64,000 bases of DNA from Gigaspora rosea (GCA_003550325.1 QKWP01000250.1:113359-177358), one strand, 5' to 3'; shown: positions 42,781 to 53,850, counted from the stretch's first letter. Notes: generated by a model not told the origin, from the letters alone. Made by a program: numbers and translations.

Positions 42781-43710
42781 AGGATCCCGAACAATCTATG
42801 TGAGGTCATAGTTGAAAAATAGCTAATGGAGGGCTGTTTTTTTAAAAAGGTTATATTTGAAAAGTAGGTATTGGGAAAAAGATTATATTTGAAAATGGGT
42901 AATAGGTAAAATGAGTATATTTGAAAGAATGGTAATGGGGTAATTTTTATAAATGTTATATTTGAAATGTGCTAATAAAAAATTGGGCTATAATAATAAA
43001 CCGGCAGGTAAAAAGGAGAGAGGAGTAAAATGGAGAGAGAGGTAAAAGGGAGAGANNNNNNNNNNNNNNNNNNNNNNNNNNNNNNNNNNNNNNNNNNNNN
43101 NNNNNNNNNNNNNNNNNNNNNNNNNNNNNNNNNNNNNNNNNNNNNNNNNNNNNNNNNNNNNNNNNNNNNNNNNNNNNNNNNNNNNNNNNNNNNNNNNNNN
43201 NNNNNNNNNNNNNNNNNNNNNNNNNNNNNNNNNNNNNNNNNNNNNNNNNNNNNNNNNNNNNNNNNNNNNNNNNNNNNNNNNNNNNNNNNNNNNNNNNNNN
43301 NNNNNNNNNNNNNNNNNNNNNNNNNNNNNNNNNNNNNNNNNNNNNNNNNNNNNNNNNNNNNNNNNNNNNNNNNNNNNNNNNNNNNNNNNNNNNNNNNNNN
43401 NNNNNNNNNNNNNNNNNNNNNNNNNNNNNNNNNNNNNNNNNNNNNNNNNNNNNNNNNNNNNNNNNNNNNNNNNNNNNNNNNNNNNNNNNNNNNNNNNNNN
43501 NNNNNNNNNNNNNTTTTTTTTTTTTTTTTTTTTTTTTTAGAGAACGTTCTGTTTTTTTTAAAGAACATCGTATTTCAAAAAAAGGTAAAATTGGGTAAAA
43601 GCTTTATCTAATGTTTGAAATATAGCTTATATTACCAAACAAAACTGCTAACCAAAAAAATTTTTACTATGATACTCAAATATAACCTCACATAAATTGT
43701 TCGGGGTCCT
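42781..43710. mobile_element. AGGACCCCG-terminus MITE with exact 8-bp duplication
   Basis: AGGATCCCGAACAATCTATG and its inverted partner (CATAAATTGTTCGGGGTCCT, ending 43710) are flanked by CTTCCACC at 42773-42780 and 43711-43718. The left part repeats a roughly 30-base TATATTTGAAA..GGTAATGGG motif four to five times; similar AT-rich sequence precedes the right end. Non-coding. It contains an assembly gap. Confidence 0.85.
43056..43513. other. Assembly gap (N)
   Basis: 458 unresolved bases within the MITE, followed by a T25 tract. Open frames crossing it are meaningless. Confidence 1.
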
Positions 43711-43739
43711 CTTCCACCTAGATCCTGGCAGAACAGTTA

Positions 43740-44500
43740 TCTAACTAATATCTGCGTCATACAACTAAAGAAACAAAAGAAAAAACAAATTGAAAGAAAG
43801 GATAAAAAGGGAAACGAAAAGAGAAGGAGAGAATAAAAGGAGGAAATACTACACAACCTAAACGAAAAACCAAAATAAAAAAAAAGGACAAGATGAAAAA
43901 AGCATAAAAAAAAAATATGGCCTGACATACATATACTCGAAAAAAAGAATTTAGAGAAAGAAAGGAAAAAAGACAGAAGAATATTTAAGAATATTCTGGT
44001 AATAAAAATTATATAATACTGCGCAAGGAAACACCTCACCAGAGAATTATATATAAAACAAAAAGTAACAGAACATTCTGGAATTTAATCTCTGCAAATC
44101 TGCCTACTCCTATGCGCCACGTCTCATTATACGTCCGTTCCTGTTTATCCATCTGTATGCCTTCTTCCCGATTAGGATAGGAACAGCAATGCCGATCTTT
44201 TGGAGGGGTACGCCGAGTCTCCCACTTTTTGTTCAAAATTCCAGAAAAAAAACTTCGAGCGAGAATATGATAGTGGGTGTATGGTCGGATATGTTCTTGT
44301 AACCAAAAACCTTAAAGAGTGTGTTGAAAAACTCATTTTTTAGTTTACCACCTAGCCAGACTATAGTACTTTCGTCGATGAAAGAGAACTTCCACCAGAA
44401 TTTCTTATACCAAGGGCATCCACTGCCAATTATCTTGCACAACCGACGCTTCTAGCTTGCGTGCCGAATATATAAAGAAGTTTATACTTTATATTATAAT
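43740..44500 (-). mobile_element. Retroposon family X, copy 2
   Basis: The minus strand matches the 26694-27800 retroposon in the block around CTTGCGTGCCGAATATATAAAG (about 44455), TACCAAGGGCATCCACTGCCA (about 44408), GATCTTTTGGAGGGG (about 44194) and ATATAATTTTTATTA. The T-rich 3' part follows towards 43740. Target duplications were not established. It lies directly beside the 42781-43710 MITE. Confidence 0.6.
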
Positions 44501-44768
44501 ATTGTAAATCAAAATATGTCTATTTATTAAAGAAGTACACAAGAGCGTGTTATATCTAGGAAGGACACGACTGTGGTGTGCGATGGATGGAGCACCCACA
44601 CTAAAAATGACAATTACTATAAGTGGCCTAGACAACCACGATTTACAATATATAATTATAATTAATATCTAATTCGGCAAAGTCAATCACATGAATATTC
44701 GAAATTACAATCTCCCCTATGAACTGAAAAACTTATTTAAACACGGATAAAATCTTCAGAAAAGCAGC

Positions 44769-44960
44769 ATGAAGTCGCAACGAGTTCATAAGTATTATAA
44801 AAGAGCTACCCAATCTTGCAACTACTGTAGAGCAAAACATTTACGCTGTACCAAAAACAATATTACCTGTACCAGTTGTGAAAAACATAACATACCTTGT
44901 GAAAACTCATTTAAATATCGAAAAAGAGGACCGGATCCTTTTGAACATAATATTAGATGA
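44769..44960 (+). CDS. Zn2Cys6-like small protein
   Basis: 63 codons with SCNYCRAKHLRCTKN followed by CTSCEKHNIPCENS. The C-x2-C-x6-C spacing and the second C-x2-C-x6-C agree with the fungal Zn(II)2Cys6 binuclear cluster, including a basic residue run. Such clusters bind CGG-type DNA sites as transcription factors. Here it is a stand-alone short frame in the fossil block, so it may be a truncated or captured fungal regulator. Confidence 0.55.
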   Translation: MKSQRVHKYYKRATQSCNYCRAKHLRCTKNNITCTSCEKHNIPCENSFKYRKRGPDPFEHNIR

Positions 44961-45089
44961 GTTAACAACCAAGGCGTCCACAAAGAAATAATTCACACTC
45001 ATTATCGAGACAAGGATATCAAAAAAGTGATAACGGACTACAAAGAAATAACTGGAACCCATGAGTACCAAACCGCGACCAATTAGTAC

Positions 45090-45980
45090 ACACCCAAATA
45101 AGACAAGTAGTCAGAAGAAACCTTGAACAAAGATTTATTCTCCAATATTTGCAAAATACTGAAAGAGGACTATTAACTCTTGAAGAAAATATTGGAAGAC
45201 AACATAGGACTCAAGGCAACGTACCTTGAAACAGCCTAGGATTAATAAATCAACAACTTATTTTAGCAATACAAGTAAATGCAGCATCTTTTGCAAACCA
45301 AAATAGAATTAATAATACCAACACGGTACAAGAAACAGTAACTTTATTAAATAACCTATACAGAAATAATACAGGATTACAACTCCAAGAAACTATTAGA
45401 GGAGTTAGAGCAAAACAATTGGATTATAATATCCATCATTACTAAAGAAGACTTTAGTATAACCTCAAGAGGGAGCAGAATTACGTCATTTTTCTAATAT
45501 AATTGCTTAGATGACTAAAAGAAGTAGGAAAAGAAATCATATTAAGAAATATAAAAAGAAATTAGTAGCAAAAATCCCAAGACAACTGAAAGAAAGTATT
45601 ACATCTGAAAACGCTAAATTCAATTACCAGTGGAATTTTATACCAAGACTCAGAAATACTCTTAGAAAATATATTAAGCCTACTGAAGAAATTCTTACGC
45701 AAAGACCTATTGAAGAAATACAACTTGATATTAAAGTTACTATTAAAGAACTTATCTCATACTGTTCACCAACAAGTAACCATAGATTAGGACAAACATT
45801 AGTAACATTACAACAAGCACTTGAAGTCAACAGTTTAATACCAAACGACACTGCTATATTTGTTCACGAGCAACAACAGAAACAGACTGAATATATTAAT
45901 TTATTGAATGCAACATACCAACAAATAGGAGCTATCAAGTGGAAACTTATTAAAGCAATGGAACAAGGGCTTATACCTTA
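45090..45980 (+). pseudogene. Unknown helical protein(s)
   Basis: A Gln/Asn/Leu-rich segment (about 45100-45440, with QQLILAIQVNAASF) is followed by the frame 45511-45981. That frame begins MTKRSRKRNHIKKYKKK, very basic, then becomes helical (LGQTLVTLQQALEVNSLIP). No domain recognised. The basic start could bind nucleic acid. Confidence 0.4.
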
Positions 45981-46138
45981 GGGAAGTGTCAGATATCAGC
46001 TAATATCGTAGGGTAGGGGGGAGGTAGACAAAATCTCAGATCTAAATATACACATATAGCCAATCAGAATAACTAAATTTCTCAGAAGAGGGGTGGGCTC
46101 TATAGTAAACTGATCTCAGCTAATATTTGACACATCCC
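45981..46138. mobile_element. PIF/Harbinger-type MITE (158 bp)
   Basis: GGGAAGTGTCAGATATCAGC and inverted partner AGCTAATATTTGACACATCCC are flanked by TTA at 45978-45980 and 46139-46141. Both arms contain AGCTAATAT. Non-coding. The end sequence GGGAAGTG is shared with the larger element at 46679. Confidence 0.8.
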
Positions 46139-46141
46139 TTA

Positions 46142-46678
46142 TTGTATAACAAATATTATCATACATAGAGCAAATTCCTTACAAGGAATTTTAACTAACG
46201 AAGGAGCTAACTATGTACAAGCACGAGCTATAGTCGAAAACCTAGAAGACGAAGAATTACATTTCAATGAACATCTACGGGACGGGACACATCTCTGAAG
46301 AAAGCACTTTTAACTATACACCAATCTATAAGGAAGAGCCAACTGAAATAAAAGTAGTACCAAAAACTGAATACAATTTGATATCAACAAAATATAAAAC
46401 GCTATATTTACAACATCTCAACAGTACGATATATCAAATATTTACATATTTACCAAAAGATACAAACATCATTTTAGTACTCAAATCACAAATAACAGCT
46501 TGAATATCTGTAATACCAGATAGATATATATTTGGAAAAATTATATTACGGGTATTCTCAACAGACATACCACCTCACGAAATAACATTATTATTATTTA
46601 CCACCCAAACAGAAAAGGCATTACACCCTTACAGCTTATTAAAAGAAGAAATTAAAGAAGAAGCATATTATTGTGTTA
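46142..46678 (+). pseudogene. Unknown protein remnant
   Basis: Frames around 46165-46270 (GILTNEGANYVQARAIVENL) and 46267-46503 (MNIYGTGHISEESTF...) plus further plus-strand coding character up to the next MITE. Ile/Thr-rich, beta-strand-like near the end (RYIFGKIILRVFSTDI). No family recognised. Confidence 0.35.
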
Positions 46679-47508
46679 GGGAAGTGCAGTAAATCATGTA
46701 ATTTCCTAGGGGGTCCACCATCTATCATGTCCTATATATATATAGTCTAAATAGCCAATGATATTGAAGTGTTCGTCAAATATATTTTTTTAAAAAATTT
46801 TATTTTCCCGTCGAAAGTAAAAATCAAAAGTCAATTAATAAAAAGTTCTCCAATATTTATGAAAATTTTGTAATAAGTGTATTTTGATCTGCTGAATAAG
46901 GTTACTTAATCGATTTTTTTCGATTTGCTTAGTAAAATTTAGACTTTACTATGTAGTAACGTTTGTCAATTGTGGGGCGAATATATTTTTTTAAAAAACT
47001 TTAATATTTCCGTCAAATGTAAAAATCAAAAGTCAATTAATAAAAATTCTCTAATACTTATAAAAATTTTGTGGAAGTGTATTTTGATCTGCTGTATAAG
47101 GTTACTTAATCGATTTTTTCGATTTACTTAGTAAAATTTAGACTTTACTATGTAGCGACTTTTGTAATTGTGTGGCGAATATATTTTTTTAAAAAATTTT
47201 AATTTTTCTGTCGAACATAAAAATCAAAAGCCAATTAATAAAAATTCTCCAACACTTATGAAAATTTTGTAATAAGTATATTTTGATCTGATGAATAAGG
47301 TTACTTAATTGATTTTTTTCGATTTGCTTAGTAAAATTTAGACTTTACTATGTAGCGACTTTTGTCGATTATGGAGTAACTTATTTTCAGGTCAAAGACG
47401 TTTTTGAATTTTTTTTAAATATACTAAAATTTGATTGGTCAATAGTCCTATCACTAGGGGGGGTCAGGACCTATATAAACCCTAATCACGTTATAAACTG
47501 CACTTCCC
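46679..47508. mobile_element. PIF/Harbinger-type element carrying three ~200-bp tandem repeats
   Basis: GGGAAGTGCAG (46679) and CTGCACTTCCC (ending 47508) are inverted and flanked by TTA (46676-46678 and 47509-47511). The interior contains three tandem units of about 200 bp. Each ends in a block with TTTAGACTTTACTATGTAG, at about 46939, 47138 and 47338. The same block occurs in both inverted arms of the unrelated 23804-25934 element. No coding sequence. Confidence 0.85.
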
Positions 47509-47511
47509 TTA

Positions 47512-47720
47512 CTATTTTGGATAAAGATCCATTACAAATAATAGCACACCAAGGAACACCTAGAATCTATATAAAGACACTAACAATCAACCATATACTG
47601 GAAAATATTATTATATTATTGCATTATTTGATAATCTACTTGAAGACGAAATATCTATCAAAATAGACATCTGGCACGAATATATTTACATCAAAGGAAA
47701 AGTTCAAACCATCATAGCTT
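47512..47720 (+). pseudogene. Short coding-like remnant
   Basis: Plus-strand segments (DPLQIIAHQGTPRIYIKTLT; IKIDIWHEYIYIKGKVQT) resume the coding character seen before the MITE at 46679. No known domain. It ends just before the zinc-ribbon frame at 47723. Confidence 0.35.
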
Positions 47721-47722
47721 AA

Positions 47723-48165
47723 ATGCCACTTTGTAGCAATTGCAAAGTAACTAAAGAAACAGACAGCTTTGAAATAAGCAAGAAAACCAAAAGACAATAT
47801 AAGTGTTGTAACAATTGTAGAGCATACCTCAACAACCCTAAAATAAAAGAATATAGAAAATTAAAAATACCAAAAGAAATCTATCGAAAAAAGAATACAA
47901 AAACTTGAAAAGTTTATACAAAAAAATCCTGATCACGCCACAAAAACATATAAGTGCGCAAATTGTAAAGAATACAAGAGATATTCACAATTTGGACTAG
48001 GACAAAGAGGAATACAAACCAAGTGTGCAGACTGTAGAAATAAAAGAAGACCTTATTTTGAAAAACATTTCAAAAAGAAATGAGAATTAGGTGCATATAA
48101 AGGATTGTACCAAATATGAAAAGCAAAGAAACTTCAAATTCAAAAATGGAAATCGATAAAAGAAC
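47723..48165 (+). pseudogene. Tandem zinc-ribbon protein
   Basis: Two similar modules: CSNCKVTKETDSFEISKKTK followed by CCNNCRAY (47732-47850), and CANCKEYKRYSQFG followed by KCADCRNKRR (about 47960-48050). Each is C-x2-C, then a Lys/aromatic stretch, then C-x2-C. This zinc-ribbon layout recurs in proteins of large DNA viruses and phages that bind nucleic acids. Function unknown. Confidence 0.5.
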
Positions 48166-48372
48166 ATGACAATGCTCAAGATGCAGACAATACCGACCCT
48201 TTTTGAATACAGAGGACTCACCAAAACTTATAAAATGCCATTTTATAACAACTGTGCATACTGCAGAAGAAACAATCAATTAAAAGACAGACGATTAGTA
48301 CAAGTCGTCATATTTAGAAGAGATTCAGAAAGAGGAATACAAATCATGTTATCACAAAGAATACACCCTGAT

Positions 48373-50876
48373 AGGACCCAGGACATCTCTGAATATATGT
48401 CATATTTTTTTTTTAGCAAATTGATTCAAATTTGATCTAAGGTTCAAATTTGAATTTTAGCAAATTGAAGTTAATTTTAAAAAGGGTCATAATTGAATAT
48501 TTTGGCGAATTACCAAGATTTTGCACATGTTATATTTTATTTTTAGCAATTTACCCACATTTTGCAAGAATTATTATAAAAAGTTAAGTCATGCTATGAT
48601 GATCGATCCAGATATAACAAGTTATTAATGGCTATATGGAACAAAATTATAATCAATTATAATTGAAAATAAGTAAAAGTAGTGTAGTATATAATTAGGC
48701 TTTAGTATCAATAGTAACTTGTATATGTATTACAATCATTGATCGTGATTGTATGTCGATAAACAAATAATTATATAATACAATTGCACAGGGTTATCAT
48801 TAAGCAAATTAGTTAGTAATTTATATAATAATTGTAGTAATTATTATATAGTTAGTATCTTTTCTGAGATTTTTAAGAAATATAAAATTAAATATACAGC
48901 ATAATGTATTTTAATATGCTAAATAAGTTTTTTAGAGCACAAAGTTAGAATCAATTTGTAAAATTTGAAAATCATAATATTTTTAAAAAAATTTTATTTG
49001 AATTCTATGGATTTGCAGAATTATAATAAAAAAATTCATCAAATTTGGTCAAGAACTCATGAAGATATCTTTGGTGAAAGTTTTTGTAAACAATTTCAAT
49101 ACAGCTTCTTTGTAATATTTTTTTTTGCATTTTCAAAATAACCCACTGTTTGGCGATAATTTACAAAAAATTTTTCTATGCTAACTAAAAAAAATTTATA
49201 AAAAGACTTGTAGCGCATGTAATTGACTAATAGAATCTCAAATTTCATGAAAAAATATTGAAAACTCGTGAAGATATTAACATTTTTGTAAATTTGGACG
49301 TATATGTTTTCACAAGTTTTCCCCTAAATTTCAAATGCTTCCAGAAGCACTTTCTCAAAATGAAACCTCCAAAATGACTTAGTAAGTTAATAGAATAGGT
49401 ATTCAAAAATTTTCAGTTAAAATTTCATCAAAAACAGATTAATATTGATGAAGTTATGGTAATTTTTCAATTTGCTTCCAGATTCGAGATTTTCTAAAAT
49501 TTTCAATTTTGATGAAAACAGAAAAATCACCATCACAGGCCAGATTTTTACAAGTTCAAATGAAATAAGTTACTGCGCACTAATATAATCAATAGAGAAT
49601 AGGCTAAAATTTTGCTTTCTAAAATTTCAATTTATTTGGTTAAATATTCATTCTATAATAGCTTTTTTTCATTTGGCCAGCTTCTTTATAATATATTTTT
49701 TGGAAATAGAAGAATTTTTTATCAAAGATATCTCTACAAGTTCTTGACCAAATTCGATGAAAATTTTTTTATTTGAATTTTATGGATCCATAGAATTCAA
49801 ATAAAAAAAATTTTATCGAATTTGATCAAGTGGTTGCAAGGATATCTTTGATCAAAGTTTTAAAGAATTTCAAAATGCGTATCACATGACAGATACGTTT
49901 AAATTTTTGACAAAACTTTGATCAAGGATATCTCTGCAACCTCCTGATCAAATTTGATGAAAATTTTTTACTTATTCTATGGATCCATACAATTTAAATA
50001 AAAAAATTTTCATCGAATTTGATTAGGTGGTTGCAGAGATATCCTTGATCAAATTCGATGAAAATATTTTTATTTAAATTTTATGGATCCATAGAATAAG
50101 TAAAAAAATTTTTATCAAATTTGATCAGGAGGTTGCAGAGATATCCTTGATCAAAGTTTTGTCAAAAATTTAAATGTATCTGTCATGTGATATGCGTTTT
50201 GAAATTCTCTAAAACTTTGGTCAAAGATATCTCTGCAACCACCTGATCAAATTTGATGAAAATTTATTTACTTATTCTATGTATCAATACAATTTAAATA
50301 AAAAAATTTTCATCGAATTTGATCAGGTGGTTGTAAAGATATCTTTGATCAAAGTTTTAGAGAGCATATCATATGACAGATACATTTAAATTTTTGACAA
50401 AACTTTGATCAAGGATATCTCTGCAACCTCCTGATCAAATTTGATGAAAATTTTTTACTTATTCTATGGATTAATACAATTTAAATAAAAAAATTTTCGT
50501 CAAATTTGATCAGGTAGTTGCAGAGATATCCAGAGATATCCTTGATCAAAGTTTTGTCAAAAATTTAAACATATCTGTCATGTGATATGCGTTTTGAAAT
50601 TCTCTAAAACTTTGATCAAAGATATCTCTGCAACCATCTGATCAAATTCGATGAAAATTTTTTTACTTATTCTATGGATTCATACAATTTAAATAAAAAA
50701 TTTTCATCGAATTTGATCAGGTGGTTTACCCGATAATAGATGTTATAATCAAGTTTTTAGCAAATTACTATAAAATTTATATGTAATAATCCAACTTTTA
50801 GCAAATTTACTTGATTTTAGAGGTAGCAAATTCATGCAGATCAGTTATGACCTATATGAGAGATGTCCGGGGTCCT
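48373..50876. mobile_element. 2.5-kb AGGACCCCG-terminus element with palindromic satellite core
   Basis: AGGACCCAGGACATCTCTGA and its inverted partner (GAGATGTCCGGGGTCCT, ending 50876) are flanked by exact ACCCTGAT (48365-48372 and 50877-50884). No coding sequence. The right half (about 49650-50720) is an array of alternating inverted repeats built around GATCAAATTTGATGAAAATT and GATATCTCTGCAACC. It has the same end type and duplication length as the elements at 23804 and 42781. It splits the Nudix gene. Confidence 0.85.
49650..50720. repeat. Alternating inverted satellite array
   Basis: Five to six near-identical blocks of about 110-190 bp alternate in orientation. Each has GTTGCAGAGATATCCTTGATC or its complement, TTCTATGGATCCATA-like palindromes and a CATGTGATACGCGTTTTGAA-type segment. 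Large cruciform or hairpin potential. Confidence 0.8.
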
Positions 50877-51750
50877 ACCCTGATAAACCTTATTTTAACA
50901 TGATGCAAGGAACCGGAGAAAAAGTAGATGTCTATACAAACAATTATGGACAAGAAACCTTAGAAACAGAAGAAGACGCAGCAATGCGTGAAACACTTGA
51001 AGAATCAGGAATAATCCTTGAAGAAGAAAAATTACAGAAGATCTGGAGTGAAACAGTACCATCACAACTTGAATGGACAGCTCGAAGATGTGAAGTTCAA
51101 GATGCAACATATAATGTTACACTTTCGATATTTATATATCCATGGGATTGGATCCAAGAACCGATAGCAACGGAGTCAAATAAATCATCTGACTGGACAT
51201 GGTATACATTTCAGGAAGTTATATTTATGAACCTGATACCTATGCTACAAAAGAACCAAGACTTCATATTTCAAGAAATTGGAAAGTATTTCAATTACTG
51301 TGAAATTGAATCACTTGATGAACAAGAAGCAAACGATATATCACCTATGACGGAAACAACATTCAATAGCTTTAGAAAGTTAACGACTAAAGATATAATC
51401 GCTATTAAAAAATATAAGAAGGGTGTAACCTTCCAAATCAATAGATTACGAGGAAGACTTACCAAAATCAATAAGTATCTCAATAATTATTACGAAAGAA
51501 AATACTTGCAAATATTCGATTTTCAAGATAAAAATAAAGTAGCAGAAAAAGTAAACTGCCTTCCAACATTAGAAGAAATAAAACAAAACGCACCAACTGA
51601 ATACAGTAAAATTCAGAATAACGTATACAGATATACAGTACATGAAACCGGAGATAAGAGGAATATCTTACGCCAACTGAAAATCTGAACAATTAAAGAC
51701 TATCTCAACGCCAATCAACTATATGTCGCTACGATAGATCAGCTGGTACT

Positions 51751-53850
51751 ATCTTACCCAAATTATTAGTTAATCTGATAATCACCAGCAAAATCATCCA
51801 GCCACGTAGATCGATGCCTCAACCGGTAAAATTTTTGGGGTGCGTCACTGATCTGCATGCATTCCAAACCATATAATATCTCAAATTCCGGACATATAAT
51901 ACTATGCATTAGCCTAGTTATACATGATAAGCCTTGCAAGGTGATACGATAACAAAAAATGTTTAAACTACAGATTTATTTTTATTTATTATTCAAGAAT
52001 TTTCACATTCATATCGTCTATCGCTATATATTCTTTCTACTACTTTTTGCATGTTTTACAATATAGGTATGAATAATGATTGCATTCGTCACAAACCTTA
52101 CACCTGTGCTTCCATCCTCTAAAGATATGCTACTTTTCGATATAATTTTGCTTATCTTTACATATGAGTATGTTATTCGGATTTTTTTTCATTGTTATAT
52201 GTTAACAGAAAAAAATATAACGTGGTTATTTTTTTTATACGTACAATACAAACCTATAATATGTGGCAATTGCGCCCTCACCCACAAATAAATCATCGCA
52301 TAAGCCAGTAAGCCGGGATTATTTATAGAGAATTTTTTGTATATCAATATAAACATTTTTGTACCATATAATAATTTATTTCATTTATTTAGAACATATA
52401 GAACGCAAAAACTTTTTACGTACATACAGTACATTGACTGAAAATTATACTGTAGTATATGCCGCAGTAATCATGTGATTGTGACCTTCGAGGTCACGTC
52501 CACGTGATTTATACGAATGAGGTTTTATCTGGAGCTTGTTAATATGCATATATGTTGGTAACATTAATTTGTCATTCGACACACTATGAAATACACATAT
52601 GGGATCTTGCCTCACTACTCACATGGTCCCTCAGTCATCTCTAGTATCACTAAACCGGTCTTAAATCTACCTCTTCTTTTCGATGTCCGAACTGTATAGT
52701 CGGGTTATCGACGCGTTATCCGAGATAGCCCTCCGGGCTATCGACCATTCTGTTTACCAATCTAAACTACCAAAACCTGCTTTTCGTGGTGGGTAGGCAG
52801 GTACTAACGACTTGTGTCGAGCTCAGCAGCAAAAACAAAAGAATGGAGAACTAATTCCTACTCCTTTTCCTTAAATAACTATCTCCTATGACCTCATCCT
52901 TACTCAACTCAACCGTATAATCTCCCACGCAAAACCTCTCTCTTACCCAACTCCCACGCTTCATAAACTCTGTCACCAATACCTCATACTTACTCAACTA
53001 CATCAATAATTCCCACACAATACCTCATACTCACCTGATTCCTCAATACCCCTCTTTGCTCTACGTCATAGTCCCGGTCCATGGTCTCGTGACAAATGGC
53101 TGCCCCGTGACTTCATTCACATGCATCTCAAGTACAAATATAGACACGCGTGCGGTATACTTCTCTTTGGTGAATTATTGATTGTTCGTTATTTCTTTAC
53201 TTTTCCTTATTAAATACTATTTTTAAAAAAAGTAGCAAAAAAAATTATTTCTGGGACTTTTCCGTGGCTTGTGTGTACCGTGCTTTCACAACCTTTTGGG
53301 ATGACAAACAAAAAATTTCCAAATTCCATTTATCAAAAAAGTAAAATTTGTCAAGATTTTTACAATTGAAGCACATCAGGAAGGTAATTTTTTGTATCAC
53401 TTTGTATAGAAACTAAAGGTCCGTCGCTACGCTCCGGCCAACCAACTATTTGTGAGATGAGCACAAATACAAAGTGCCATTTTTTTATTTGATTGTTCTA
53501 AACTAAATTCGTTTGATATCACATATTGGGTGCCGCGTTACTATAACTAATGTATGCATGAATGGTATAAATAAAGGGGTTTTGAACCTAACCGAAAAGA
53601 TATATATATAATTTCGATACATTCTAAAAATAGGATTTTGACATGTTTTTTTAATACGTAATTATCTTTTCAACTCATTTTTTTAACAAAATATTCTCAG
53701 CAAAAAAGAAGTAAAAGATGTATAAAATAAAAAGTATAAAAGCCTTTTTTCAATGTTCACTGATGCAAATTGTTATTTGTTCAAATAAAATGTATTTTGA
53801 AATCAAAGAATTCATACGTATTGAAGGTGAGTGAGTCGTTTTATGCATAG
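51751..53850. other. Non-coding stretch before the kinase gene
   Basis: No protein recognised. A GTGACCTTCGAGGTCAC palindrome lies near 52480. C/T-rich DNA at 52640-53130 contains three degenerate CCTCATACTTACTCAACT units (about 52890, 52983 and 53023). A TCCGTCGCTACGCTCCGGCC near-palindrome lies near 53421. The last few hundred bases may include the promoter and first exon of the downstream gene. Confidence 0.4.

Larger units (their letters stand above)
48166..51690 (+). pseudogene. Nudix hydrolase-like protein, split by a 2.5-kb insertion
   Basis: The 5' part (48240-48364) contains NNCAYCRRNN and then the strand VVIFRRDSERGIQIMLSQR, like the start of a Nudix fold. After the insertion (48373-50876), the 3' part has a Nudix box from about 50912 to 51015: G, E, then REtLEESGI in the G-x5-E-x7-RE-x2-EE-x-G pattern. 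Nudix proteins cleave nucleoside diphosphate derivatives (for example oxidised nucleotides or mRNA caps, as in poxviruses). The C-terminal half is helical and charged. It belongs to the fossil block. Confidence 0.65.
28420..51750 (+). mobile_element. Large mosaic virus-like element (RT-RNase H plus Merlin-type transposase), fossil
   Basis: All genes lie on the plus strand, tightly spaced and often overlapping, with strong A bias unlike the flanks. Order: small membrane proteins, Gag-like protein, zinc knuckles, retropepsin, endonuclease IV-like protein, coiled coils, dUTPase-like domain, RT-RNase H, IS1595/Merlin-like transposase, zinc-binding proteins, Nudix protein. The RT is of the Ty3/Gypsy-pararetrovirus type. 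The DDE transposase in place of an integrase, the repair enzyme and the membrane proteins fit no standard family. It is broken, with more than ten interruptions, and six later elements are inserted (36151, 42781, about 43740, 45981, 46679, 48373). Most of these keep clean duplications, so the block predates them. No LTRs or terminal repeats were identified, and its true ends are uncertain. Confidence 0.65.

Noticed and set aside
43030-43611. Open frames of nearly 200 codons
   Set aside because: They run across unresolved bases (N) and carry no sequence information.
49650-50720. CRISPR array
   Set aside because: Repeats alternate in orientation, spacers are themselves repeats, and the host is a eukaryote.
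28420-51750. A bacterial endosymbiont contig (mollicute-type)
   Set aside because: The RT, zinc-knuckle and retropepsin genes, and insertion of the same MITE and retroposon families as in the surrounding fungal DNA, argue for fungal chromosomal sequence.
27814-52000. LTR pair around the RT-bearing block
   Set aside because: No direct repeat of useful length was found by eye between the two sides. It could lie outside the range compared or be eroded.
52880-53040. CCTCATACTTACTCAACT units as a coding repeat
   Set aside because: The units are irregular and open frames do not persist, so it is at most a degenerate simple repeat.
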